Below, in pieces: positions 9,187 through 20,114 of a stretch of 64,000 nucleotides of DNA. The number at the start of each line of letters is the position of its first letter. The stretch's first letter is position 1. This stretch comes from Citrus sinensis (lineage: Eukaryota > Streptophyta > Magnoliopsida > Sapindales > Rutaceae): assembly GCF_022201045.2 (NCBI RefSeq), contig NC_068557.1, positions 3,844,001 through 3,908,000 on the forward strand, written 5' to 3'. The position numbers and the translations under genes are program-made. The notes beneath the pieces were generated by a model. It ran no database searches, was not told where the DNA came from, and was given only the letters and a program-made list of their open reading frames with translations.

Positions 9187-11960
9187 ATGAGCCTTGAGAC
9201 GGCTATTCTTCTTCACCAGCATAATTTCATATGATTATAGATGGTTGGTTTTCTTTTATCAGCTTTTTGTACTTCATTTTCTTCCTCAATTTTCTTCTGT
9301 ATTTTCGGATGGAAGCACCTTTGGCCTCTCTTACAAAGCTGGGAAAATCATGACCGAACCAGTGGCGGATTCTCTCATCCGGTTCGGTACTGGATGGCGA
9401 GAACCGGGTAGAGAAGCTGTACGAAATGCCATAAATTCTTTAACTGCAACAAAGTGTTGGCTCCACTGGTAATGGAGTCCCCTTAAGTGACTTGACTGGG
9501 TTTACTCTCCAGTTCGAGTTGCAGGGAAGTCGCATTTGTTGGGAGAACCTGTGCCTGTCAGTTCGAGCGGATACTTCTAATCTGGGTTGTGGTACGAGCT
9601 TAAAGGTGCCTCCCACAGTTGGGGCTCTCCCCAGGATACCTTATGGTCAAAAACCAAAAAAAAAATAAATTCTTTAACTGCATCTCGATACAACAGTAAG
9701 CGTTCGGAAGTTCCTACCTTGGGAGATTGGTGGGATGTTGTAAGACAGTATAGAGACAGTTCAAATGCTCAAGTTTCTGATAAAGTAGATGTTGATGCTG
9801 AGCGTTTCTTCACAGGAGCTGAACTCAACATGACTTCAGACAAAGTAGCTCAGATTTCACAGGCAGTTTTTAACAAGACTGCTATAGAAAATTTTAGAGG
9901 GAACTTCAATTGTGCTTGAGTTTTTGAAGTGAACAAGAACTAGATTTATCATGTTTTGGTTTCTCATACTGTGAAGTTCATTGTTCAATATCTTTAAATA
10001 GCAGCTATTGCCTATTATGTTGGCTCTCCTAATGGTGATGAGAAGATTGATACCTTGATTGGAAATATGCTGGCGCAAATTGCAGAGGAGGTAACTGACA
10101 GAGATGGAAGAGGATGGATTAGTACTGATGGAAATGGATTGACAATTAGTAGTTCTTGTTTTCCTCCATTTTAAAAGCCAAGAATGGTCCTCCTCAATAT
10201 GTTAATGAAGAGAGGAATATAAGTTTTAATGCAGTTGGTTTGAATGGGTATTGAGACATGCTGCCATATATTTGGGACCAGAAAACCAAGAACTGTGGCA
10301 CCTGCAGAAACCTGCAGCAGCGACGCAGTTGTTCTCGAGCAGCACATAGGAGTTTTGAAGGGAGGAATTGTTGTGAATCATTCTGATGGTATGCAGCCAT
10401 ATGCTCCAAACCAAAAATTTCAGTGGAAAATCAACATTCCGGATGCGATGTTCATAAGCTTTAACTACCTTGCAGTTGCAGCGGGCAGCGATGACCACCT
10501 CCTAGTTTGCCACTCGCGGTGCTCTAGTATTAAATCAAATGATGGATATTGTCTCAAGGACTACAGGATGGACTCAAAAACTTCTGTTGAATTTACATGT
10601 GGCGATCATATTCCCTTTGAATCAAGAGGATGGGAGCTTACCTATACTGCAGGTAACCAAATGCTTTCTTTAATTCAATTAATTAGACAAAACTTAAGCT
10701 ACTATAATTACAATGAAATTTGTAGGACTTTGCGATGGAAGAGAATATGTTTATGATTGTAATGGAGTAATCGGCTACAGTTCATCAATCAGATTTTCCT
10801 GCTGAGAAGGTCTTGGCTGCCAATGGATTCTCCATGGGAAATCTGGTACCGTTCCATCCTTAAATTTCAGTCACATTAACATCTCAAAAGGATCGGATTG
10901 TCTGGCTATATATGATAGCAAAAGGCAGCGGATAACCAACTTCTCTGGACTTTATTCCGGGTCTGACCTCCAGCCAATGAACCCGACTGGCGAGGTTACG
11001 ATTGCGTTCACTACTCCGACGGATAAAGGAGAAGGTTGGTCTGCTAGCTTTTACATTGCTTCTCCTGTTAATCGAGGTGAAAAAAATTAAGGTTGTCATC
11101 ACTATTGTTGTTTCAGCTGTTGTTGCTATAAGTGTTTCAATTGCTTTGGTTACATTAGCTATACTTAAAAGAAGAAGAATGCTTAAAAGCTTTGGGGACT
11201 CAGTTGAGGGCCTAACGCTGATTAAAGGAGATAGAGCAGTTACAAGAAATGTTACTGTGGTAGCAATTAAAGCTAGGAGATATATGGCTTCTCAAACAAA
11301 ATTAGAAGAAGAAATCTTGCTCAAATCCTCTGCTCACCCAAACATTGTTACCTTACTGGGATATCCTCAAGACAGATTCCAAAGAAGATACTTGGTTTGA
11401 GACGGAACCTGAGAGAGAAAGGAGGTACGCTGGACTGGGAAAAGAGGTTGGCAATAGCATTACAAATAATATCTGCAAATCAAATGCTGCGCGTGTACTC
11501 TAAACCACCCATATATCATGGCAACATAACATCCGATTGCATTCTTCTAGATGAATTGTGCAATGCCAAGTTAGCAGGTTTTGGAGCTGCAAATTATTGC
11601 AGCAGCGGCAGTAACAGGCCAAATTGTGAGAGAACATCAGAAATGGCTGAGGATGTATGGAGTTTCGGCATACAATTATTTGAGAACTTATGAGGGGAAC
11701 CTCTAGAAAACAGGCAACTACAAAAGCTTTTCAAGTCAGGACCAGATAAATGACTTCGTTGGTGGCCAGGAGTGCCTTAATCAGCGGCTGGATATATTCC
11801 AAATGAAAAATTCAAGATCATGAGCTTGGCAAAGCTTGGTGAAATTGCAAAATGGTGCATCAGTTGCTGCAGCAATATTTAAGGGAATGAAAATCATCCC
11901 AAGATAGTTGATGTTTTGTCATGTTTGAAGCAGGTGAAACAATTGTTTTCTTCTGTTTGA
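9187..11960 (+). pseudogene. Decayed EXORDIUM-like / CUB / kinase-like receptor gene
   Basis: Pieces in order: a hydrophobic signal-like segment (about 9240-9300); an EXORDIUM/PHI-1-like region (about 9310-10290) with GDWWDVVRQYRD, a GRGWISTDGNGLTI-type block and a C-terminal YIWDQKTKNC block; a first CUB domain (about 10305-10650, Cys-framed, PYAPNQKFQWKI); a probable intron (about 10653-10725); a second CUB domain (about 10725-11085, SDCLAIYD); a membrane helix (about 11093-11170) with a basic KRRR edge; and a kinase-like region up to the TGA at 11958-11960. In the kinase part VAIKARR survives, but the HRD catalytic loop reads YHGNITSDC and DFG reads GFG, so it was a pseudokinase even before decay. 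Lesions include stops after 9918, 10171 and 10250, TGA near 10802, a frameshift at the A-run near 11084, a stop at 11398-11400, a stop near 11690, and a SINE in the EXO exon. Parts were read in all three frames. Domain calls are by eye. Confidence 0.75.
9449..9664 (+). mobile_element. SINE insertion (family 1, copy A)
   Basis: A 216-bp insert flanked by an exact 18-bp target duplication (9431-9448 and 9665-9682, ATAAATTCTTTAACTGCA) and ending in an A-rich tail. It contains a pol III B-box-like CAGTTCGAGTTG. It interrupts the EXORDIUM-like reading frame, which resumes after the second duplication. A homologous element sits on the other strand at 43995-44215. Confidence 0.9.
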
Positions 11961-13016
11961 GTACGAAATGAAGAAGCAAAACAGTAGTAAGTAATAATAC
12001 ATCAAGAGATGAATGAAAATAATTACACAGCTTTATTTTGTTCACATTACTTCCTGTAACTGTTGTATTACATATATATACATCATTGCATGCTGTTAAA
12101 TAATAGTCTTCAGAAATTTTCCTTGGTAAATTTGGTAGATCTACCGAGCATTGCTCAAGGGCGAATCGTAGCAAAGAATAACATGAGACTTACAAAGTTT
12201 GTATCTAAATTTCATATATAAAGTGAAGTATTGAATAATGCTATAAAGGATTAGTTCCTCAGTTCTATAATCTGAAATATTGTTGTAAAGATCCAGTGAT
12301 GATATTAAACTTCAAAGGCTCAGCTCACCTCATCCTAGTATCCATTAGTTTGTAACTTAATAAGTGAAAACCGTATACGTTCAAATTTCAAGTACTCAAT
12401 CTCCCCATAATATTGAGAAGAATGGAGCAAAATTTACCAATGAATCCCTGAGATTTCACCAGTAGATCACTGGGTTACTGTAAGAGGATTCCAAGTTTAT
12501 TCTTGTTTTAGGCTAGTCCCCATTCTTTAATATGTTGAAAACTGGAAGATGCTCATACAGATATTCTTGAAAACTTAATGATAAATAAATATCTGGGTTT
12601 AAATAGAAAAATGAATTAATGCAGTTTTAAACAATAAAATTATCCCATACATATATATCTGGGTTAAATGAAGATATATTTAAATTTTTTGTCAGAATTG
12701 ATGAAATTTCTTACTAGTTCTAACCATTCTATTTCAAAATGCTCATTCAGAACATCTTAAGTTACATTTCACATCAAGTTGACAAGCGGAATACAACCCC
12801 TAGTTATAATCACCACAGTTAAACATCACAACATAGAATTTCACCAAATAAGAAGGTTAATTTCTATGAAATTGTATAAAGCATCCAGAAAGCCAAGATG
12901 ACCACAAAAGACCAATATTCATGATATTCTACTCATACAAACAAGACTTCTGAGTCAAAGGCAAATAATTCTAAGCTGGGGAGAAAAAATTTTTTTTACT
13001 TGATACACCAAGCTGC
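11961..13016. other. Gene-free stretch between the decayed receptor gene and the ROMO1-like gene
   Basis: AT-rich, no coding signal. The right end (about 12780-13016) probably carries the 3' UTR of the minus-strand ROMO1-like gene. Confidence 0.55.
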
Positions 13017-15444
13017 TCAATATGACTTTCCACAGTGTATTAAGCTCCCAGCACCCAAGAAAAGACCAAAAATAGCAGCACTGCCAAGTGTGGTTTGTCC
13101 GATATATCTAATCTTCAGAAGTCCCGGTACCTGCATTTCCCCAGACGCAAAAATTAAATAATTAACTAATGAACTACCCTGTCAATAAAAATAGTGAAAA
13201 TTCTAATTAAAAAATTCTTGTCAGATATCATCGGGTATTTCAACTGGTTTGGAGGTCAAAGGATCACCTTCAGTTTTCTATGCAAATAAACTAGGATGTT
13301 TACCAAAGATAAGAGAACATAGATTTCACACAGACAGTCATTCCCAAAGATGTTGCACATTGACAGTCATTCCTAATAATTGCAATTTTGATTATTTTTC
13401 TACCTACATTCATAGATGTCGATTCCGGTAAGATCTTCATTTTCCATGCACCATCAAACTAGCAAGACGCCCAAGATGAACTAGAGCTGACTTAAATATT
13501 AAGAAATTCGCATCTAGGTTCACCAAGCACAATTCAGCTAGTGATGCCATCCATTGGCAAATCCATCATCAAGCTGGAGGCTTTTCAGTGTACTTTTACT
13601 TTTAATGTCCTCAAGAAATATCCACTCACATTTGATAAAAAACAAACTCAACTGCAGCATCAGCTTGTGGAGACAAATTAGTAGAAAACTGACTCTCTTA
13701 AAAAGTACTACCATGGTTCTACATTGCCATATCATGCTTCACCTATTGATCATTACACTGAAAACTACTTTTCCTGGTTCTTGTCGTGTTTGCAATCAGT
13801 GTCCATAAACTAGTCACCCTAAATTTGAAGCCTTATTCAGAATCATTAACATCCACGGGAAAAAAATGTATATAAAGATAAAAGATGCAATCATTTCATT
13901 AAAAAAACAACAACAATGAAGAAGGAATCCAAAATTAAAAGATAAAAGATGTAATCATTTCAATAAATAACAACAATAATGAAGAAGGAATCCAAAATTA
14001 GATGTGCATTGAAAGTTGCAAGTTGGAAGGGTATACTTGGGATTGGGGTCTAGTGGAATGGAATCATTGGCTATCAAAAATAAGTAGGCGAGTACAGTAA
14101 AACATCTCTACAGTCATAATGTTGAGACCAAATAAATTTAATTATTATGATGAGGTTATAACTTTATAAAGGTGTAGTTACAAAAATTATTGTTTAGACT
14201 TCATTATTGATATAGAGGTAAAATATGCACTACATTAATAATTAATTAATACAGCATGTCAAATCCAATGTATAATAATTGATAAAAGATAAACATAGTT
14301 TCAAAAACTAGTACATGTATCATGTGTTGTTGGGAATATGAACAGCCATCTTAAAAGTCTAAATGTTTGCATTCTCTTTTAATGTTTTCCTTTCAATGTA
14401 AATTCTATAAATTGTATAAAAATATATGCTATACTATAAAGTAATAACTGTAAAGAATAAATCATTGGCCCAAACAACTTCAGAAAAATCTTTTATTTCA
14501 TCCTCAAGCTTTAATATAATATAGCATATATTTTTTGTAATATATTGATAATTATTACAATGTGGAGAAATTCTTTAAGATGGGATCTAAAAAAATTATA
14601 ACTTATTATAATGTAGAGTTTAATATAATTTATAACTGACTGAAAATGGGACCAAAGTTTTTTATAATTACATAAAGGTTATTCCTATATAGAGTATCAC
14701 TATCGAAAAGTTTTACTGTGATTGATAAATATTAGTCACCAAGTATATGCGTACTAAATACTTTAATTGTTATGCTTTCGAAGTCAAGCAGAAGCACAAG
14801 CAGTCCTTAACATACCCGAAGTTCAGAATCGCAACAGATACATACCTTATACCTAATTGCCTCGTATGTTCCGTACACAGCACCTAGATAAAAGAACAAA
14901 AAATCAAGTATAGAAATAATGAATATGCACAATTTTATGAATAGAGAAAATCAGTATCAATCCCACAACTTCCCAACTAATTTCTTCAAATTTCATTGGG
15001 TGCACAAAATTATCGAAACTTCAGACAACAACATTATGCAAGTCTCACTATGAAGAAAGTTATAAGATAACATACGTTAACATGGAATCACATGTTTTAA
15101 CAATTCTTTTTTAACCAACACTGAATAGCATAAAAGTTTCACAATTTCATTGGGGGTGCATATTAATTAAAACCCTAAACCCATGTAACAGCAGACTGAA
15201 AAGAGCCCAATTTAAAATAAAAATTTTAACTTTTAGTGCTTAGACTAACTAAAACAGTTAATCGATTAACACCAAGAATAGGGAAAATTATTAAATCCTA
15301 AATAAATAGCAGTACAGGAGAAGCAAAGCAAATTTGGTTTTACGAAGTTGGAAAAAGAAAAAATTTACCAACAGCACCACCAACGGCGCCGCCGACAGCA
15401 ACGCCGGTGGTTACACGAGCCAGACAACTGGTTTCTCTCGCCAT
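13017..15444 (-). CDS. ROMO1/Mgr2-like mitochondrial inner-membrane protein, three exons
   Basis: Three small minus-strand exons join in frame: 15444-15369, 14883-14846 and 13130-13017 (stop TGA 13019-13017). Donors are GTAAAT and GTATGT; acceptors are CTAG and GCAG. The product is 75 residues. It starts MARETSCLARV and has a glycine-rich first helix (VAVGGAVGGAVGAVYGTYEA), a loop with RYKVPGLLKIRYIG, a second glycine-rich helix (SAAIFGLFLGAGSLIH) and ends HCGKSY. Two GxxxG-type membrane helices with conserved cysteines define the ROMO1/Mgr2 family. In yeast Mgr2 is a subunit of the TIM23 presequence translocase, controlling lateral release of proteins into the inner membrane. In animals ROMO1 is linked to reactive-oxygen signalling. 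The short exons and two introns (485 and 1715 bp) make it easy to miss. All phases agree, and no lesion is seen. Intron 2 contains a MITE and a tandem repeat. Confidence 0.9.
13874..14000. repeat. Two-copy tandem repeat of about 63 bp in ROMO1-like intron 2
   Basis: Two adjacent imperfect copies (about 13874-13936 and 13937-14000) both read AAAGATAAAAGATG near the start and GAAGGAATCCAAAATT at the end. Confidence 0.9.
14095..14718. mobile_element. Emigrant/pogo-like MITE inside ROMO1-like intron 2
   Basis: The terminal inverted repeats are CAGTAAAAC at the left and GTTTTACTG at the right. Matching inner blocks include CTCTA, a GACCAAA / TTTGGTCCC pair and ACTTTATAAAG. CAGTAAAAC ends are typical of Emigrant/Lemi (Tc1-mariner, pogo branch) elements. 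TA precedes the left end, but the right flank has TG, so the TA target duplication is no longer intact. It is an old, diverged copy and noncoding. Confidence 0.6.
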
Positions 15445-15775
15445 AAAACTGACTCTTGTCCCTTTGTTTACTTGGAAGAGCAAATGCTTGGGTTTTCCCC
15501 TTTGCGCCGGTTAAATCAAAATCGCTCCCGGCCTGCTGTGTTCTGTCTATTGATTCGATTGATGTATTGAATGGGCCTTCGGGTCAGATTGATCTTTAAC
15601 CCAAATCAAAATGGGCTTTATTCAACGACTCTGGTTTAAATGTTATTTTTTGACTTTGAATGTCTACCGTTAAAAGTAACGGGGATTTTACATATTTTAA
15701 GTTCGGTTAGAAAGAATAATTTTTAATGAATGACTTGGTTGAATTCTCATTCAAGCAAAACGTGAAAATCTGCAG
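15445..15775. promoter_or_regulatory. Upstream region of the ROMO1-like gene
   Basis: This lies 5' of the minus-strand start codon at 15444 and presumably contains its promoter and 5' UTR. It is GC-richer near the gene, which suggests a transcribed leader. No clear TATA box is seen. Confidence 0.4.
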
Positions 15776-15847
15776 TTCCGTTGCCGGGTATCGAACCCGG
15801 ATCTCGTGGGTGAAAGCCAGGTATCCTAACCGTTGGACTACAACGGA
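15776..15847 (-). tRNA. tRNA-Glu (anticodon TTC)
   Basis: Read on the minus strand, the acceptor stem TCCGTTG pairs with CAACGGA. The loop CTTTCAC gives anticodon TTC. The T arm is CCGGGTTCGATACCCGG and the discriminator is A. The D-arm AGTCCAACGGTTAGGA carries the A box. One C-C mismatch (positions 28:42) weakens the anticodon stem, where other plant tRNA-Glu(TTC) genes have a C-G pair as I recall them. The gene is otherwise complete. There is only a weak T-run downstream. Confidence 0.92.
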
Positions 15848-17470
15848 GTGTTGAAATTTCTAATTTTATTGCAATATATATACTCGATAATGGCATTAAA
15901 GAATGAAAAACCAAAGACTGGGGATAAGCTTTTGTAAGTCTAAAAAATAGTTATAAATAAAACTGTTTTGTTCGTTACTAAGGGCATTACTAATTCAAAT
16001 TAATATTTAATATTTTATTTTTTATTTTCTTGTTTTTTAACTAATAATGTTAATATCGGAATTACAAGGTATATTTAAACTAATAACAAACTAATTATAA
16101 TACTTGAATCCTCTCTTTCACATCTTGGCCTTGATAGAACTTGTTTTAGAATGAAAAGATTGTTGATGCTTAAATCTGCTCGCCTTTGACCGATCAGATT
16201 CCTCAAATCTGCACGCCTTTGACTGATAAGATTCTTTCACCAACGCTTGTGTTATCTATTGTTGCTCAAACCACTGGGATTGGAATCGTCTTCCTTTCTC
16301 TCAATAGACCTGCGCTCACTAAAAACAGATCAGAGACGCCGGTGGTTTTGCCGGCGTAAATCCTCCGATGCTTAAGTTAGCTCAAGGCGTTTACGGGAAA
16401 ACAGTGCAATTTAGATCTAAAAATGGTTTCTAAATTGTTCGGAGTTTGTAAGAAAATGGTCTGATTGCAATTTGACAGCGTTTTCACTCTCTCAATTTTT
16501 TATGTCCTTTTCTTCATCGGTTTCTTCTTCTTTTATAGCCGCTGTCCCACGTTTTCACTCACCCTTCATCCCCCCCTTTCTCGGGTAGTGGTAGCCCCTC
16601 ATGGGATTTTTACTGCTACATTGTGGGCAAACGTGAGATCTCGCATCTCCCGCAACGGTTCTGAGAAAAGTGCAACTACCGTGATTCTGTGGGATCGTGT
16701 TCCCGCTTTTTTGGGGAATTGGTGTCGGCTCAGTATATGATTCTGGTCGGTACATTACCCTGGCCGGTAATCGTCTCTGGTTGTCTCGTGTTTATCCCGC
16801 GTTCTGCTCATACCATTTGGCTGAGGTGATCCATGCCGAGGTAGAAATAGTAGCATGGCCGACCTGTGGCTTTTATGTACTCAACAAAGATGTTGGACCC
16901 AACATCTTTATTGAGATGAGATTGAAAAGATATTGGACCGCCTTGGTAGAGCTTGTTTTTTTATTGAGATTTACATAGAAAGATGTTGGACCCAATACAT
17001 TCAATCAAGAGTTTCTGTTTGATGTGTTTCAAAATTGTTTTTTTTTTATGATTTTACGTTTGATGTACAGCATTGAGAATTTTTATACTGTATCACAAGG
17101 CAAGTTTTGTAGGGGAACTGATTAGTTAATTTCCTGTCTTATGAGGAGATCGGTAGTAAATCTGATTAATTTTTAAAATATATCTTTACTCTCTTTACAA
17201 AATTTGTAAATTTAGACGATGATTCCTGAGTTATGTTGCTTGTCACCTTCTCTCCTTACTTATAATGTGGAAGCCGAGTATTCTTATCGTTTTAGGAGTT
17301 ATATTAAAAACGAAAAAAAAATTGAAAAAGAACAATAAATACAATGCTAAAGCGTGATGTTAAAAATTAAAAATTGAATACAACCACAATTAGCGTACTA
17401 TTTTGGGAGTTATGTTAAAAATAAAAAAACTGGAAACAAACTACAAATACAAATACAATACAGTACTTTT
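15848..17470. other. Gene-free stretch of mixed origin
   Basis: No complete gene is visible. A two-copy imperfect direct repeat with AAATCTGC(T/A)CGCCTTTGAC lies at about 16171-16237. Around 16268-16321 a short stretch reads GIGIVFLSLNRPALTKN, reminiscent of the N-terminal strand of enoyl-CoA hydratases. The 16640-16990 part is GC-richer and repeats AAAGATGTTGGACCC twice, one copy inside a perfect short palindrome (GATGTTGG/CCAACATC). It may be debris of a transposon that captured gene pieces, but no boundaries are seen. Confidence 0.35.
17160..17340. repeat. Repeat copy related to 18435-18612
   Basis: This stretch resembles 18435-18612: both contain TACTCTCTTTA, an AAATTTAG block, a TTCTC/CCTTAC block and an A-rich tail followed by TTGAA. 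The two copies flank the PPR gene fragment on either side. They are diverged. The element type is unknown. Confidence 0.6.
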
Positions 17471-18335
17471 CATGTCAACTATTTTCCACAAAGATTGCTT
17501 CTCTGATTTGTAAACCACATGAAGCTATGAGTCTGCATTGTTAACTAACTCTTAAGATAGCAGCAATTCATCTTTTTCTATGTGACTTAAAAGAATAAGG
17601 CTGGATCCTCTCCCCATTCTCAATCTAGCTACAGTCACGGTTCTTCCTCAACCCAAGCTCCTTCATCATTAATCTTTATCTTTCTTACTTTATCCCATTT
17701 CTTGTCAGGTGCATATATATTTAGTAAAATTTAATAAAAAAAATATAAGTTGATGAATCATCAGGATCTTCTCAATGAGTAATTTTGCAATTTCTTCCGC
17801 AATTCTATATCTCTGTGCAGGTGGCAAGCGTAAAATAGCGTGCTTAGCAACCCAGCATCCTTCCCTGAATTCTGGGGTGCCTTGTAAAGTCCCATAAGCT
17901 TCATCCAATCTTCCAATTCCTCCAAGAAGATCAATCAAGCATGAGTAGTGCTCATTTCTGGGCTTAATATTATACTCGGAAATCATTTGGTTAAAACAGT
18001 AACAACCTTCATCAACCCGTCCAGCACGACTACAAGCTGATGAAAGCAACACTATCAAGTTATGCATTCGATCGATGCATTTCACCGAAAAGCTTCAGAG
18101 CTACTAAAACTCGACCGTGGGACACATAAGCAGTGATCATTGAAGTCCATGATCCAAGATCCCGCTCAGGTGATTCATTAAAATCCTTAAATGCTTCATC
18201 CACTGCGTCACATTTTGCATATACATCGAGGAGAGCCCCAGTGACTAACTCGTTGGCTTCTAGCTCACTCGTAAAGAGATTAGATGATTTTCAATCTCTT
18301 TGCCCTTTTCTAGGGCTGCGCCTGAGCATTAATGC
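17471..18335 (-). pseudogene. 3' fragment of a PPR gene (duplicate of the 20807-22912 gene)
   Basis: It matches the 3' end of the full PPR gene (about 20725-21630), including roughly 80 bases of 3' flank, at high identity by eye. The surviving reading frame at 17705-18085 keeps the NEHYSCLIDLLG segment typical of PPR E-subgroup C-termini. Frameshifts around 17760 and 17850 and a rearranged junction near 18085 break it. It has no start or upstream repeats. It arose by duplication of the gene tail and is not functional. Confidence 0.9.
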
Positions 18336-18434
18336 AATAATATACATTCCAATGGTTGTGTAATTATAAATGATAAATTTCTATGCTGTGATCACAGGAC
18401 ATTAATAACAGAGAACTAAATGAATAAGCAGGCA

Positions 18435-18612
18435 TAGACGAAAAGGATTAATTTTAAAGTATATCTTGTACTCTCTTTAGAAAATTTGACAAATTTAGCC
18501 CATAACTCCTTGGTTGTGTTGGTTAATTGCCACTTTTCTCTTCTTACCTAAAATGTAGAGGATCGAGTCTCCTGATCGTTGTGGGACTGCTATTAAAAAA
18601 AAAAAAAATTGA
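18435..18612. repeat. Repeat copy related to 17160-17340
   Basis: Second member of the pair described at 17160-17340. It ends in a run of about 14 A followed by TTGAATACAACTACAAA, immediately beside the MITE at 18626. Confidence 0.6.
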
Positions 18613-18625
18613 ATACAACTACAAA

Positions 18626-19169
18626 GGATAAAAGGTCATTTAGTCCATGTATTTTAAAATTAGTATTCATTTAGTTCCTATATTTTTTAAAATATTTCGA
18701 AACATACCTATTGTTAAAGTATTGATACCCTACCGTAACTTTTTATTTCTTTTGGCTTACTTTTACAATATTACCCTTTTATAATAATTTTTTTTATTTG
18801 GACATTAATAAAAAAATAATTAAATTATCAATTTAACCCTAAAAAATTATATTAATTTTTAACTGTCAAAAATTTAATTGTCAAACATTGTATGCAAACT
18901 ACCAAGTATGCAAATGGTGCTTGCAAAAAAATTAATATATATTTTTTTATTTTTTAGGGTTAAATTGGTAATTTAATTATTATTTTTTATTAATGTCCAA
19001 ACAAAAAATTATTATAAAAAGGTAATATTGTAAAAGTAACCCAAAAGAAATAAAAAGTAACGGTAGTATCAATACTTTAACGACATGAATGTTTCGAGGT
19101 ATTTTTAAAAATATAAGAAATAAATAGACATTAATTTTAAAATACAAGGACTAAATGAGTTTTTATCCC
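18626..19169. mobile_element. MULE-type MITE with long terminal inverted repeats
   Basis: The element is almost a complete palindrome. Arms of about 240 bp (from GGATAAAAGGTCATTTAGTCC at the left, and the reverse complement GGGATAAAAACTCATTTAGTC at the right) flank a short centre. A 9-bp target duplication AACTACAAA is present at 18617-18625 and 19170-19178. Long TIRs plus a 9-bp duplication point to a Mutator-like non-autonomous element. A related copy occurs at 30070-30998. Confidence 0.85.
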
Positions 19170-19345
19170 AACTACAAATACAATAGTAATGCTCTAATAA
19201 TTAACCTATAGAAAAACCACTGACAATGACTAAACTAACTACCAATACTTGGTGTTAAAATTAATCCTGTAACGTGTAGAACTTCTGCTATAGTTAGGAT
19301 TCCCATGGTACATAGGATTTTACTCAAATAGAAACTGCCCAATAG

Positions 19346-19353
19346 TATATATA
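19346..19353 (+). promoter_or_regulatory. Probable TATA box of the NHL gene
   Basis: TATATATA lies about 110 bases before the ATG at 19461, in the right place for a plant core promoter with a leader of about 75-80 bases. Confidence 0.5.
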
Positions 19354-19460
19354 CTCCTATACATTTAACACATCCAGAAACCAGCTCTTTCGATCGTTTC
19401 TTTTAGTTCATGTGATTTCCCCTTTGTTACATAGTTTCAATCAATTTTTTTTTGGCTTCA

Positions 19461-20114
19461 ATGGATACATATAAACAGAAGATTGATCCAAAAAAACCAA
19501 GACTTAAGTGTAGGTATTTTCTCGAGATAATGGCACTGCTTTGCATAGTGTTGATATACTTTTTTACACCCACAGATCATCTACCAGAAGTTGAGGTAAT
19601 ATCGGTTTCTGTCGATCATTTTAATGTTTCAGCATCAGCAACATCATCGTCACGAATAACTGCGAATTGGAATATTACTTTGTCTATACGAAATCATGAC
19701 AGAGACCATAAATTCACTTATGAGCAGTTTGATGTAGATATATTGCACGGACAAGAGTTTCTGTCAAGCGCAGGAATTGAACCGTTTTATCAGGATGAAC
19801 AACAGCAGGACTTGGTCTATGCAAACATCAGTGCCTCGTCAATATATGTTGCCAATCAAGCTGCTCAGGCAATCGAATATGAGTTGAGTACAATCGGAGC
19901 TGTAAATTTTGTTGTGACCATCAGGGCTAAATCATATATATCTGAATATGTCCCCGAGCCCAAGAACTCCAGATGCAGGGTGGATTATGAAATCCGGGCA
20001 TTGTGTGACAATTTGGAGGTCATATTTTTATCAGACAGCTCTGTTGGAGTAATGTCGAAGCATCTCTCTCCCTTACCTTGCAAAGTGACTAAGGCTTCCC
20101 TTCCAAAGTACTAA
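19461..20114 (+). CDS. NDR1/HIN1-like (NHL, LEA_2 domain) membrane protein
   Basis: 217 residues, single exon. The short basic cytosolic N-terminus (residues 1-18, KKPRLKCR) is followed by one membrane helix (about 20-36, MALLCIVLIYFF). An extracellular LEA_2-like beta domain follows, with several potential N-glycosylation sites (NVS, NIT, NIS) and an ANWNITLSIRNHD block typical of the family. NHL proteins are single-pass plasma-membrane proteins, some induced by pathogens (NDR1, NHL3). The partner and exact role of this one are unknown. The start is the first ATG after the TATA box and fits the usual basic tail. The frame is intact. A segment near 20111-20150 repeats the last coding bases outside the frame. 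Confidence 0.85.
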   Translation: MDTYKQKIDPKKPRLKCRYFLEIMALLCIVLIYFFTPTDHLPEVEVISVSVDHFNVSASATSSSRITANWNITLSIRNHDRDHKFTYEQFDVDILHGQEFLSSAGIEPFYQDEQQQDLVYANISASSIYVANQAAQAIEYELSTIGAVNFVVTIRAKSYISEYVPEPKNSRCRVDYEIRALCDNLEVIFLSDSSVGVMSKHLSPLPCKVTKASLPKY

